DNA of 64,000 nt from Physella acuta (GCF_028476545.1 NW_026731953.1:149501-213500), one strand, 5' to 3'. Positions 51,226-62,760 are shown, counted from the stretch's first letter. The notes: generated by a model from the sequence alone, not told the origin. Program-made: numbers and translations.

Positions 51226-51660
51226 CAGATATTTTAGAGTTTTAAACAAAGAATCAAATAATTTAGAGCACTAACAAAAAATCAAATATTTTAGAATACT
51301 AACAAAGAATCAAATATTTTAGAGCACTAACAAAAAATCAAATATTTTAGAATACTAACAAAGAATCAAATATTTGAGAGCACTAACAAAAAATCAAATA
51401 TTTTAGAATACTAACAAAGAATCAAATATTTTAGAATACTAACAAAAAATCAAATATTTTAGAATACTAACAAAGAATCAAATATTTTAGAGCACTAACA
51501 AAAAATCAAATATTTTAGAATACTAACAAAGAATCAAATATTTTAGAATACTAACAAAAAATCAAATATTTTAGAATACTAACAAAAAATCAAATATTTT
51601 AGAGTACTAACAAAGAATCAAATATTTTAGACTACTAACAAAAAATCAAATATTTTAGAG
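51226..51660. repeat. 28-bp minisatellite, left part
   Basis: About fifteen copies of CAAATATTTTAGAATACTAA plus CAAAGAAT, with AAAAAAT/AAAGAAT and GAGCAC/GAATAC variants. It continues at 52745-52797 beyond an inserted transposon. Confidence 0.95.
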
Positions 51661-52209
51661 CAGGGGCGGAACTACAGTGCCGCCAGACCCCGCATTGCGG
51701 GGGGGGGGGGGGGGCCAAGACGTTTAGGGGCCCGCAGCCGACCATAATCAATTATTTTACAGTTAAAAAAAATCTTCTTGCATTTTTGACTTGATGGATG
51801 TTTTGTAAAAAGAATACTGCAGCTGCTGTTTCATTATCTTTATTCTATAGACACCATCTCGAGTCCTCTTTCTCCTACAATCAAACATGCTGTTGTCGGC
51901 AAAATTCTTTTGAAAATAAATCCATCGTGTGAAAGATACGCAAACGGTCAAACCACTTCCATGACTTATTTCCCTTTTTTAAATAGTCAAATATGTGTGC
52001 TCTTAAGCACCTTTTAATAGATTTGCATTAAACAAATTAAAAAGCAATTACTTCTCTTAATTATTTTTTTTTTAAAATACATAATAAAGAATGAAAAAGC
52101 ATAAAACAGAAATGTATTTAAAACTAATAATATAAATACAAAAAAAAAAAACATAAAATAAACATACGGCGAGAAACCATTACACATACACAGCATTCAT
52201 GCTTCATAT

Positions 52210-52364
52210 CTGTGTTTCTTCCAGACTTTTTTCTCCGGGGGGACTTGAAATTTTCGGGGGTGGGGGGGGGGGGCGGACACTGTTCAAAGTATATATTTTC
52301 TATATAGATTATATAAATTTCATTTCGTTCGGGGGGGGGGGGGAGGGGGCGGTAAGAAACTCTG
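52210..52364 (+). mobile_element. hAT-type MITE family 1, nested copy
   Basis: Starts CTGTGTTTCTTCCAGAC and ends AAGAAACTCTG. The perfect 8-bp duplication CTTCATAT lies at 52202-52209 and 52365-52372. It is shorter than its relatives, lacking the CAAAGCC segment near the right end. Confidence 0.87.
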
Positions 52365-52572
52365 CTTCATATTATTTCGACTGACGTATTCCTTGGAGGC
52401 ATTATAGCAAACATAGTACAACGGAGATTTTTTTAACAGACTAGATCTAATAGCAGTCACACAAATGAAGTGGTGTAACTTGTTTTTACTTTTTAATAAG
52501 GTGTTTTTAATTATTTTTTTAAAAACTCCAACAAGCCCGAAATGAGTATTCTATGTATATTTTCGTATATAT

Positions 52573-52582
52573 ATAATGGGCC

Positions 52583-52644
<62 letters not shown>

Positions 52645-52702
52645 AAACACATGTTTAAATATGAATATACACAAATGTATATATATATATGGGGCCCATT
52701 AA
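52573..52702. repeat. (TA)n flanked by inverted GGGCCC arms
   Basis: AATGGGCCCCATATATAT and ATATATATGGGGCCCATT are mirror arms around TA repeats and a short unique loop. The whole could fold into a long hairpin. Confidence 0.85.
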
Positions 52703-52744
52703 AATTCTTTGCGGGGTGGCCCTTTTTTTCTAGTTCCGCCACTG

Positions 52745-52797
52745 TTTTAGAGTACCAACAAAGAATCAAATATTTTAGAGTACTAACAAAGAATCAG
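52745..52797. repeat. 28-bp minisatellite, right part
   Basis: Two more copies of the unit (TTTTAGAGTACYAACAAAGA) resume exactly after the inserted element. Confidence 0.9.
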
Positions 52798-53390
52798 ATT
52801 TTAAAGATGTTATTGTATAGTTTTGTAGCACTTAAATATTGATCTCAACTTTAATTAAACATAACGGATCAAGTCATATCAAGATCATGTGACCGGAAAT
52901 AGAAAAGATGTTTGTGTGGATTAGTGAGGAATGTTTCATTAGCCTAGATCAGTGTTACACGGGACTTGAAAGGGGGTGGGGTGGAGGGGCTCAAAATGTT
53001 ACACGGGACTTGACGGGGGAGGGGGACTCTCAACACTGGTAAGATTGTTTCAATGTGTATGTAGTTGTTTGTTTTTTAACTTAGTAATATATGCACACGA
53101 CTGTATAATTAAACATGCACACTAAGACACACACGCACATGTATTTAAATCGTCAAGTACATTTTCAGGTTTATATTAAATGTATGCATTCGCACCAAAG
53201 ACTAATATTCATTTATTAAAACACATGTAGTTCAACCTAAGTTTAAAACGACAGGTAAATTGGTTATCATAAAAGGTAAAGTATTTGTTACATAACAACT
53301 TTTGCAATCAATATCATTGCTCTTTTAACATCATAGATATAACTAAATAGTTGGAGCCGGGGGGGGGGGGGGGGGAGGACAGAAAATCGT
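52798..53390. other. Gene-free stretch
   Basis: A duplicated GTTACACGGGACTTGA with G-runs lies at 52953-53015. A G-run is at 53358-53375. Confidence 0.5.
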
Positions 53391-53396
53391 GGTCAG

Positions 53397-53744
53397 ATGA
53401 CGTCAAACGAACAGGTTAGCGAAGTAATTCAATTTTTGTGTGAACTTAGGCCTCCTTACAGTAGGATTCTCTTGTTTTACTGGGCATCACAACCTACCAG
53501 CAAACACAAGATTTTTTTGCCGCTGGATGAGGAAAGCACAAACTACAGAATCGAAACTTATTTTCGGCAACAGGTAGTAGATTACAGTGGTAGATGCTCT
53601 TTTAATTTAGTAGACGACAGCGTAACTCTCGTCTGCTATAGAACGGGAGTCCCGAGTGTTGACACTGCTGGTCAGTGTGGTGAAATATTTATGAAATCTC
53701 TGACATGCGCAGCGCTTATCTTTGTTCAATTATTCATCGTCTGA
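53397..53744 (+). CDS. Unrecognised 115-codon frame (doubtful)
   Basis: The ATG at 53397 opens 115 codons to the TGA after LFIV. The DNA is less AT-rich and less repetitive than its surroundings, and the residue mix (charged, Cys, a hydrophobic C-terminal segment near 98-115) is more protein-like than any other simple frame in the right half. I see no known motif, no signal peptide and no clear splice sites. It lies between a G-run and a CpG-bearing segment (53760-53830). It may be a single-exon gene, an exon piece, a gene remnant or chance. Confidence 0.22.
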   Translation: MTSNEQVSEVIQFLCELRPPYSRILLFYWASQPTSKHKIFLPLDEESTNYRIETYFRQQVVDYSGRCSFNLVDDSVTLVCYRTGVPSVDTAGQCGEIFMKSLTCAALIFVQLFIV

Positions 53745-54475
53745 TCTGGATTAGTTCTAAGTCCGAGTACTCCAGACAGCACGCCACTTCCGGTGGCCCC
53801 ACGTGGGACGATTGTCTCGGCCATTGGGGCATCGCTTGATGTTTTCAAAACTTGTAATCTAAATGAGATTTTTTAATTAAAGCCAAAGAATGGACCAGAG
53901 AGGTGCATCAATATTTGTGGTGCTTCGTCAAAAATAAATCGATTTTTGCATCTGCAGTTCCATTGTTTCTATTTGATTAATAATTTCAGATATCGATTCG
54001 TGAAGTTGGTATTTTCCAAACATAAGTACGTTACTTATATGACAACTTCAGTAATTTTTTAAAGAATGCATCAACACATAGTACATTGTTCGATTTAGAT
54101 TCTATTTACTAAACACAAATCACTTTTCAAATGCTCCAAAAGGATATGTTTAAAAGAATAGGGTTTTGAAGAAAGTAAACTAAAAGAAAATTATTTTTTT
54201 TCCAGTAAAATGTGAGCAGAGTTGAAGGATTGGAGGGTGGGGATGGGGATGGGGCTGCACCATTTACATTTAGGACGGGATGGGCAGTTTAGTGCCATTA
54301 AAAAAATATTGAAGTATCCATTTGTACTAGAATATTATTCTTAGAAACTTATATAGCTAGAAGATAAACTTATATAACATAATTTCATTATTGATCAAAT
54401 GACTTTATTCAAATTGTATGATTTTAGTCATGAGATTAGATGACTTAATTGATAAGTTGTTTCAGCACTTTTAAT
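53745..54475. other. Gene-free stretch
   Basis: AT-rich, with one GC patch (CCACTTCCGGTGGCCCCACG, 53782-53801). A GGATGGGGATGGGG tract is at 54236-54255. Confidence 0.45.
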
Positions 54476-54479
54476 GAGG

Positions 54480-54815
54480 ATTTGATCTAGCAGTTTTGAA
54501 GCACTTTAAGAAAGAGAACTAACATCTTGTTTTGAAGTGTTTTAAAGAAACAGTACTAATAGTTTGGTTTGAAGTACTTTAAGAACCAGTACTAACAGTT
54601 TGTTTTGAAGTTCTTTAAGAAAGAGTACTAACATTTTGGTGTGAAGTACTTTAACAAACTACTAATAGTTTGGTGTGAAGTACTTTAACAAACTACTAAT
54701 AGTTTGGTGTGAAGTACTTTAACAAACTACTAATAGCTTGGTTTGAAGTACTTTAAGAAACATTACTAATAGCTTGGTTTGAAGTACTTTAAGAAACAGT
54801 ACTAATAGCTTGGTT
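54480..54815. repeat. 33-36-bp minisatellite, about nine copies
   Basis: GAAGTACTTTAAGAAACAG and TACTAATAGCTTGGTTT alternate. Three short AACAAACTAC copies in a row near 54650-54745 form a homogenised block. Confidence 0.93.
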
Positions 54816-55820
54816 CATTAACTGATTAGATCTTATCTCCGCCAGGTTTAGCAATGCTGGCATAAAGAGGGCGGGTATGGTCTGTTTTTATAGTGTATTG
54901 TGTGGTTACTGTAGCGGAACGGTGGAATAGTGGATAGGTGGATTGGTCAATAGGTGGAAGGGTGGATAGAGTGGAATGGTAGCCACTGAACAGGCAATAT
55001 AATCCACACTTGTATGACTTAGTGACGACTGCATTTTAACCTGTGTTCCTTTTTTCTGCTCATAAGTAGTCAACTGGTTGGAGGGAGGGGTGGTTAACAC
55101 ACCATTTCCTGTCCTTTAATCTTGTGTATTTTCAAGCGGAAAATAATTTCTGTATCAAAAAAAATGCGATACATATACAGCTAACTTCTTCGTGTATCTG
55201 ACTGTATAAGTTAGATGTTGTGAATATGTTTGGTTTGCTGTAACGACCTTCACATCATGCACCCCCCCCCCCCACACCCCCCACACCCCCCACACCCCCC
55301 CCCCCCACCCCCAGCTGTAGAAAAAAGACAACTCGATTTGTAACCTGAAGACATAAAAAACGAGTCCATTCATGCGACTGGTATGGCGGTATTATTGCCA
55401 TTTGCGAGCTGGTAACGTCAGATAGCCTGCGAGAAGCGGAATCGAACCGTTAAGATTTATGGCATAAACCTGTGTGTAATCGATTTCACCAAACAACGAT
55501 ATTGGCTGAATGAAGAATCGTGGTGGCTGTTCTGGATCTGACTTGATGGATGAGGTTCCATCTTCACGTGGATCTCTAGGACTCTGATAACCTAACCCTT
55601 GTACTCTCCAGCTCTGATCGCCTAACCTTTAGAATCGTACACAAACCTCTCTCAACATCTGATAGCCCTAACCCCTCCCCTCCCCTCCCACACGTTCGGT
55701 CTCAAATAATTCTCATAAAACTTCCTTATGCGGTATAATTAGTCTAACAAATACAATAAAATTGCATACACTATTTGATAGTCTGTAGCCTATAAAGTTA
55801 GTTAAATAGGCTGATGAAAC
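54816..55820. other. Gene-free stretch
   Basis: GGTGGATAGGTGGATTGG short repeat at 54920-54985; C-runs at 55261-55310. On the minus strand near 55448-55460 there is a perfect B-box word GGTTCGATTCC, without a convincing A box, a possible SINE remnant. Confidence 0.4.
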
Positions 55821-56021
55821 CAGTGTTTCTTCCAGACTTTTTTCTCCGGGGGGGCACTTGAAATCTTCGGGGGGGCGGTAAACTTTCTTCGGGGGGGCGG
55901 ACACTGTTAAAAGTATATATTTTCTATATAAATTATATAAATTTCATTTCGTTCGGGGGGGGCGGTAAAAATTTTTCGGGGGGGCAAAGCCCCCCCGAAG
56001 AGATGCCTGGAATAAACTCTG
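55821..56021 (+). mobile_element. hAT-type MITE family 1, complete copy
   Basis: Starts CAGTGTTTCTTCCAGAC and ends TGCCTGGAATAAACTCTG, an imperfect inverted pair. The perfect 8-bp duplication GATGAAAC lies at 55813-55820 and 56022-56029. The core has GTATATATTTTCTATATA and CATTTCGTTCG, and G-runs are frequent. It is the best reference copy in the window. Confidence 0.92.
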
Positions 56022-56124
56022 GATGAAACAGATCATTAGCTATCGTCCCCTGGACCTTATCTTCGGTAATAAAAATAGGCTCGGTTACTAAATAATATAT
56101 CTCTGCAATTCGAGTTTAAATGTT

Positions 56125-56665
56125 ATTATGTTTTAAATGAAAATTTTTTTGTGAGTGATTCGATTCAAAAGTTTATTTTGTGTGAGTGATTCGATTCAAA
56201 AGTTTATTTTGTTGTGAGTAATTCGATTCAAAATTTTATTTTGTTGTGAGTGATTCGATTCAAAAGTTTATTTTGTTGTGAGTGATTCGATTCAAAAGTT
56301 TATGATTCGATTCAAAAGTTTATTTTGTTGTGAGTGATTATTTTCAAAATTTTATTTTGTATGAGTGATTCGATTCAAAAGTTTATTTTGTTGTGAGTAA
56401 TTCGATTCAAAAGTTTATTTTGTTGTGAGTAATTCGATTCAAAAGTTTATTTTGTTGTGAGTGATTCGATTCAAAAGTTTATTTTGTTGTGAGTAATTCG
56501 ATTCAAAAGTTTATTTTGTTGTGAGTGATTCGATTCAAAATTTTATTTTGTTGTGAGTAATTCGATTCAAAAGTTTATTTTGTTGTGAGTAATTAGATTC
56601 AAAAGTTTATTTTGTTGTGAGTAATTCGATTCAAAAGTCTATTTTGTTGTGAGTGATTTGATACA
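56125..56665. repeat. 32-bp minisatellite, about sixteen copies
   Basis: TGTGAGTGATTCGATTCAAA and AGTTTATTTTGT alternate. GTGATT and GTAATT variants form an irregular binary order. Confidence 0.95.
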
Positions 56666-57240
56666 AGTTGGATATTCTATTGTGAATATATTGTGGACAT
56701 ATTACCTGTAGAATTCAGGTTTTATGATTGATATTCCATTGTAAAGATACATGTTGAATGAAGTCTGCTTCAGTGCAGACGAAATATTTTCCCAATACAT
56801 CACAAACCTGAAATCTTTACTGTTGAGGTCATCTTGACGAAAGTTGATTCGAAACTCCAATCAACATCAAACCCACGATATCAACTTTACCTTTTGCTAA
56901 CAAGATTTGTAATTTAGAAACAAATTACATGAAGTACTGAGGCCATTTTCTCATTTAAATCTGTTCTTTAATAAGACAGAAATAGATTGAACTGTGCAGA
57001 TCGTGTTGGTTTTATTGACTTGATGATAGTTCTAAAGCCAGCACACTTACAGTAAAAAGGTGGCTGAGTGCTGACAATTCATTTTAAATTTAGAAATTAA
57101 TTGTTCTAAAAATATACTGATTGAAGTTCCGCACTGAATACATTAAGGCAATAAAATATTTCTGCAGATAATCGGGTACCCTATTACAAGCTGGACCCAC
57201 CCCTTACCCCCACCCCCACATTTCATCCCCCAGCCTATAT
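56666..57240. other. Gene-free AT-rich stretch
   Basis: A palindromic AGTCTGCTTCAGTGCAGACG near 56762 could make a small hairpin. No gene. Confidence 0.4.
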
Positions 57241-57560
57241 GGGGAGCTGTCTGTACTAAGCTAACAGACGCACCGTTACATTAGCGATTGAGGACGGGGG
57301 GACAACCCACCCACGTAAAAAAAAAATTGGTTTCGATTTCGACGAAGCGTGGTGTGAATGCAGTGACCAGATTGACGCTCCTGCAGACCGCCCAGAATTA
57401 GGTGTATTATTACCGTATTTGTGGTAGAAATGGAGCCGGGATGAGTGGCGTAGGGAATCAGAAGCGTCAATTAAACTCTCCATTACCGGCAGGGAGGACT
57501 AATTTTGTCTAATGGTCGCATGTGCTGATGGTAATCTGGAATGCGTGTGGTTGTCTCAAT
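57241..57560. other. Possible conserved non-coding island
   Basis: A 300-bp patch of balanced, complex sequence with several TAAT/ATTA words (GCGTCAATTAAACTC, CCATTACCGG, GACTAATTTTG, CTAATGG) and CpGs, bounded by simple sequence. It looks like a developmental enhancer, but conservation is unknown. Minus frames over it carry no motif. Confidence 0.3.
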
Positions 57561-57589
57561 GGTGAGGAGTAGCAAAGGATGATGTTGTC

Positions 57590-57715
57590 GATAGTAGCGG
57601 TGGGTATCAGTGAATGGTAATGTAGCAACAGTGGATGATAGTGTGGGTAGCAGCACTAGATGGTAGTGTGGGTAGCAGCATTGGTTGGTAGTGAGGGTAG
57701 CCTCAGTGGTAGTAT
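57590..57715. repeat. Decayed GTGTGGGTAGCAGCA repeat
   Basis: Four imperfect copies of a 24-30-bp phrase with GATGGTAGTGTGGGTAGCAG. Confidence 0.7.
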
Positions 57716-58465
57716 GAGTGTCAATGTGGATAGAGCTAGGTTATGATTGTGTGGATTGTATTATTAAAATCTTTTTTGGATGGTCGCAGTAGTTCTAAAA
57801 TTAGCTCAGTACGGTAGATGACAGCGTGAAGTAGAAATATGTTGTTAATGGTGGAGCAGGGAAGGGCATAAAAGCAAAGACAATTTAAAATAAAATGATT
57901 CGTCACATTTCTATTGGGCACAGCTAAGAATTGAGATCAGACGAGTTGAAAAAATTTTTAACTTCCAAATTATCATTTGCTAGACTTGCACATATTTCGT
58001 ACTATGTGCCGCTACCCTGTACCTACCTAGGCTTGATGTAATTCTACTTCAAACTAACAGTATATACCCTGCTACTGAAAACTTAGTTTCGCTTTATCCT
58101 GCATAATATCATCCCTATGTTCTGTTTTGCTACTGTGTACGTAGTCTCGCTGTATTCCTACACCTAAATTTCACCCCTTTTTTGTCAACATCAGAAACCT
58201 CTGGCTGCCTCACACATTACCCCCGATTGGTTGACCTATGACGTGATACCCTCCCATTGGTTGACCTATGACCTGATACATCTTGAATGAGGCTCGCCCG
58301 CCCATAAGCAAGTGTTGCTCTATCTGAAGGGCAGGATGTTTTACTGTCCAGGGATTTCGACATTTAACGGCTCAATGATCGGGGCTGGCGTTAAGGCCAC
58401 ACCAGACGACCGATGCTCGAATTTTGACGTCTGCTGCCAACACCTAAAAACTCTTCAGCAAACAG
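57716..58465. other. Gene-free stretch
   Basis: A 30-bp phrase, CCATTGGTTGACCTATGACC, is duplicated at 58223-58275. Nothing else is supported. Confidence 0.45.
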
Positions 58466-58469
58466 TACG

Positions 58470-58700
58470 CTATATTTTCCAGAACCCCCACTATAGTTTC
58501 CTGAACCTCCAACATATAATCCAGAACCCCGACTATAATTTCCAGAACATAAACTATAATTTCCGGAATCTCCGACATATTTTCCGGAAGCTCCAACATA
58601 TGTTACGGAACCTTCAACATATTTCACGGAACCTCCGGAATATTTTCCGGAAGCTCCAACATTTTCACGGGTTAATTTTCGAGGCCTCCAAAATATTTCA
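58470..58700. repeat. 21-bp minisatellite, about eleven copies
   Basis: Variants of CTCCAACATATTTTCCGGAAC. The period is divisible by 3, which explains the 131-codon plus and 108-codon minus frames. Confidence 0.88.
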
Positions 58701-59370
58701 CAGTTAAATTTCCGCAACCCACAGCATACATTTCGGAGCCTCGAAAATATTTAACGTGTGAAACATAATCTATCATTGAGCGTGGACTAGAGCTATTGTC
58801 GCTCTATCACACATCCCACACTTTTTTAAAAATAAAAACTAATCCTCAGATATTTTTACTACCCCCTACATCTAGATAGGCTGCCGAATCTCGATGAGAT
58901 AAACAAAACTTCAGAAGGATACCGCTTCATAAAGTTTTAAACAAAATAGTAAAACGCAATAATGGGTAGCATTGAAATGAAACTAAAACAAAGTACGATG
59001 AGCCAGTCAGAATACGTAACGCAGCCACGAAACCACTTCTGGTTGATGGTGCAGTGTTGATCATTTCAAAGTTGTTTTTTTCTGACCAGATTTGATTCAT
59101 CAAAAATAAATTATAGGTGTTGACTCGTTTTGACAAGAAATATTTTAAATACTTTTAGTAATATTTATAAGAAACGTAAAAATGAAAGTAGATCTAGAGA
59201 AAAGTGTTTTAGTCGATGGTTTTAAAATCTGCGATGAAATGAGCTATTTTGGTTTCCGGTACTTCTGGTGCTGTAATTCGGTTTGCTGAAATTTCCTTCC
59301 GGCAACAACGATTCAAAGTGTGGTTTGAAATTCGTTTGTTTTTCGATGGATTGTTTCATGTCATTACAGT
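58701..59370. other. Gene-free stretch
   Basis: AT-rich; no feature seen. Confidence 0.45.
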
Positions 59371-59526
59371 CTGTGGTTCTAGAAGTCTTTTTAAACTATC
59401 ATTTACGTTACTATCTGAGATTCTAGCAGTCTCGTCAAACTATCATTTACGTTACTATCTGAGATTCTAGAAGACACGTCAAACTATCATTTACGCTACT
59501 GTCTGGAATTCTAGAAGACACGTCAG
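59371..59526. repeat. 44-bp minisatellite, 3.5 copies
   Basis: CTATCATTTACGTTACTATC and TGAGATTCTAGAAGACACGTC alternate at a 44-bp step. Confidence 0.9.
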
Positions 59527-60630
59527 TGTGCCAAAGCCAGACACGTCTCTACCATCAGTTGTCTGTCAGCAATGACAACGATGTAGACATGTCCAGCGAG
59601 TACTTCAATAGCTCGAGTTATTGTCTGAATGTCGCGGAACCTAACACCAAAGATACACAGAAAAAATTGGAGGAAAACTTCAATTTAACTAATTCTATAA
59701 TTATTTCATTGCTTCTAAAAATAATAATTTATAAAAAGAAAATATATATTAAATGATGAACAATAAAAATATTAAACACGGGCCTCATTTAAAAAAACAA
59801 TCTAATGCATTTTATATTATTATAAGATGGATATACTTGAGAGCCAGACTTTTTTTAAACTTTAATCTCTGAAAATGTGTTGTGCAATAAGTATAAAAAT
59901 AAACCTAATTACAAAATTAGCTTGTAGAACACGCCGAACTTTTGAAATGAAACAATTGAGTGGATTTATTGAGATGTTGTTCTAGGTGTTTGATGAAAAA
60001 GTTACATGGATTTATTGAGGAAATGTTGGCTATGTGTTAGATGACATGATTTAACTCGACTGTGCATTCTCCATTGGCAAGATAAAAAGTTTGTTTTGAT
60101 TGTTGGGTTTCTATTTTTGGACGCTCACATTTACGACCGTCATTACGTCACAGCCGCTTCCAAATTTAGCTGCAGGTTCAGTTAACCTCAAGTCTGGAAC
60201 TTCCACCCACGCCTCCCAGTCCCCACCCCCACCTTCCTGGTGTAACGTCCCCACTGCTCTCCCCTCACACCCTCACAGTAAACACTGTCTAGTATTGGCT
60301 AACCGACCCAGTCAACCAAAATAGCTGCACACTTTTTTGTTCCATTTGTCAACAGAACAAAGGGCGGATAAGCTTGATTTAGTTTGAAATCATCCACACC
60401 CTGACCCACTAGTGCCATGGCTTTCCAGAGTAACCTCCCCTAGGCCCCTGGAGTATTCCAGAAAACGATTATGCATAATTCAAATACGCCCAAATGTTTT
60501 CTGTTTGTCTCCCCTGTAGCACTGACCACGGGGCGCCCCACCCTATTCGTGTTGGGCTGGTCTGGTGGGCTGGTCTGGTGGGTTGGGCGAGTGGTTGTAA
60601 CGTCGATGGCAGACATGCGGGGGGGGGGGG
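59527..60630. other. Gene-free stretch
   Basis: The region at 60120-60330 is GC-richer with CpGs and CCCACCCCC runs but has no defensible frame. GGGCTGGTCTGGT is duplicated near 60554. Confidence 0.4.
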
Positions 60631-60631
60631 A

Positions 60632-60934
60632 CTGGGTGAGTACATGACGCCAGTTGGTGTACACTCACGTGTTGGTGTACTAACTAGGTGAGTACATGAC
60701 GCCAGCCGGTGTACACTCACGTGTTGGTGTACTAGCTAGGTGAGTACATGACGCCAGCTGGTGTACACTCACGTGTTGGAGTACTAACTAGGTGAGTACA
60801 TGACGCCAGCTAGTGTACACTCACGTGTTGGTGTACTAGCTAGGTGAGTACATGACGCCAGCTGGTGTACTAGGTGAGTACATGACGCCAGCTGGTGTAC
60901 ACTCACGTGTTGGTGTACTAGCTAGGTGAGTACA
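60632..60934. repeat. 53-bp minisatellite containing donor-like and E-box words
   Basis: About 5.5 copies. Each unit has TAGGTGAGTACATGACGCC (AG|GTGAGT donor consensus), GGTGTACACTCACGTGTTGG (with CACGTG) and a GTAC-rich spacer. One copy is truncated near 60860. Confidence 0.93.
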
Positions 60935-61835
60935 TGAGCGAATGAAGGCTCCCATGTCTGTGAATTAGTTAAATACACTAAAAAATGGCGGCAGTGCTCA
61001 AATATTTCACCTTGTCGAGTTCAATGGTCGCGTCAAATCTTAAACTAAGCATTTTTCGTGATCTGGTGAAAATATTTTTAAAGGCACCTGTACAACCACA
61101 AACCATACGCTACGTTACCCCCCCCCCCCCCACACACACATACACACACACACACACACAAACCACGTTTTAGTTGCATTACGACAACCATAAAGCACAA
61201 CCCATAAAAGTATTATAACCATACACTGATTTCGAAATACCAAAAGCTGGTTAACTCTCACAATAGTTCATTTAGTGGTCTGAAATAGACGGTATGTATT
61301 CATAACTAGATGACTTAGCTTTACATTCAGTTCATTAACACAATAGTGATCTCAAGTAGACGGCACGTATTCAGAGCTAGATGAGATGACTTAGCTCTAC
61401 ATCAAGTAACTGAACAAAGAGATAAGTTGAACAGCTTTTTTTAAATTCTATTTCTCCTTGATTTAACTAACATTGTTTCAAAAAAAATAATTGACAACCT
61501 TTTAAGTTGAATGTGTTGCACTATTTATAAGTACAATAGAGATTGTGATGAAGAAGTTGACGAGATGAAATGTCGGTGAATTGTTGTTCAGGGGAGGAAG
61601 GGAAATATTTTTAGACAAGTGAAATGAATCGTCACTCAAACTGTCACTAGCAGAGTGATGACCCTTGAGGTTATTCACCTGAATCGATAACTTGGAGTTA
61701 CTTTTGTCAAGGTATCTCGGCAGACAGGAAGTAGTCCAATTGATTAATGTCATGCGCAGAAAAAGTGGATCTAGCACCGCAAATGTGTATACACAAAGTG
61801 AGTTACGGACAGACCGAATTTTTTTTTGGGCTCAG
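60935..61835. other. Gene-free stretch
   Basis: A C-run and CA repeat lie at 61120-61160. An imperfect duplication, AGTGNTCTNAANTAGACGG, lies at 61274-61372. No gene. Confidence 0.45.
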
Positions 61836-62640
61836 GTTGTGGTAGTGGTTAGCTAAGTTAGGGTTGTGTTATTGGTGGGCCTAGGTTAGGGTTGTTCATG
61901 GTTGGGGGGGGGGGGGGGTTGTTCATGGTTGGCTAGGTTAGGGTTGTTCATGGTTTGCCTAGGTTAGGGTTGTGTTCTTGGTTGGCCAAAGTTAGGGTTG
62001 TTCATGGTTGGCCTAGGTTAGGGTTGTGTTATTGGTTGGCCTAGGTTAGGGTTGTGTTCTTGGTTGGCCAAAGTTAGGGTTGTTCATGGTTGGCCTAGGT
62101 TAGGGTTGTGTTATTGGTTGGCCTAGGTTAGGGTTGTGTTCTTGGTTGGCCAAAGTTAGGGTTGTTCATGGTTGGCCTAGGTTAGGGTTGTGTTCATGGT
62201 TGGCCTAGGTTAGGGTTGTGTTATTGGTTGGCCTAGGTTAGGTTGTTCGTGGTTGGCCTAGGTTAGGGTTGTTCATGGTTTGCCTAGGTTAGGGTTGTGT
62301 TATTGGTTGGCCTAGGTTAGGGTTGTTCGTGGTTGGCCTAGGTTAGGGTTGTCTTCATGGATGGCGTAAGTTAGGGTTGTGTTCATGGTTGGCCTAGGTT
62401 AGGGTTGTGTTCATGGTTGGCCTAGGCTATGGTTGTGTTCTAGGTTGGCCTAGGTTATGGTTGTGTTCATGGTTGGCCTAGGTTAGGGTTGTGTTCATGG
62501 TTGACCTAGGTTAGGGTTGTGTTCATGGTTGGCCTAGGCTATGGTTGTGTTCTAGGTTGGTCTAGGTTAGGGTTGTTCATGGTTGGCCTAGGTTAGGGTT
62601 GTGTTCGTGGTTGACCTAGGTTATGCTTTTATTCAAGCTT
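61836..62640. repeat. Minisatellite of 25-28 bp with TTAGGG in each unit
   Basis: About 28 copies of GGTTGGCCTAGGTTAGGGTT plus GTGTTCAT or TTCAT. Long (28) and short (25) units alternate in patterned order. Each carries the telomere hexamer once, but the spacing rules out a true telomeric tract. Confidence 0.95.
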
Positions 62641-62679
62641 AGTTCAAGTTGTGCCTGTTCTCATGGCTGGAATTACTAA

Positions 62680-62760
62680 AACCAATCAGATATTGGTTGA
62701 CCAGTCACAGAATTGGTTGACCAATCAGATATTGGTTGACCAGTGACAGAATTGGTTGAT
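62680..62760. repeat. Short duplication of a GGTTGACCA phrase
   Basis: ATATTGGTTGACCAGTCACAGAATTGGTTG-type phrase occurs twice (40-bp step), with CCAATCAGA words. Confidence 0.8.

Larger units (their letters stand above)
51661..52744. mobile_element. Non-autonomous hAT element, 1084 bp, inserted in a minisatellite
   Basis: The left end CAGGGGCGGAACTACA pairs with the right end, whose complement is CAGTGGCGGAACTAGA. A perfect 8-bp duplication TTTTAGAG (51653-51660 and 52745-52752), itself part of the minisatellite unit, flanks it. There is no transposase frame. It carries a nested family-1 MITE (52210-52364) and a TA tract between inverted GGGCCC arms. Confidence 0.9.

Noticed and set aside
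52950-53040. CAGTGTTACACGG...CAACACTG as another hAT-type MITE
   Set aside because: Ends are weakly inverted but the flanks show no 8-bp duplication; better read as a simple duplicated phrase with G-runs.
58312-58707. 131-codon frame with NLQHIFRKL-like repeats as a helical repeat protein
   Set aside because: 21-bp minisatellite; no start context or supporting exon signals.
61836-62640. Interstitial telomere
   Set aside because: TTAGGG occurs only once per 25-28-bp unit and is not in tandem.
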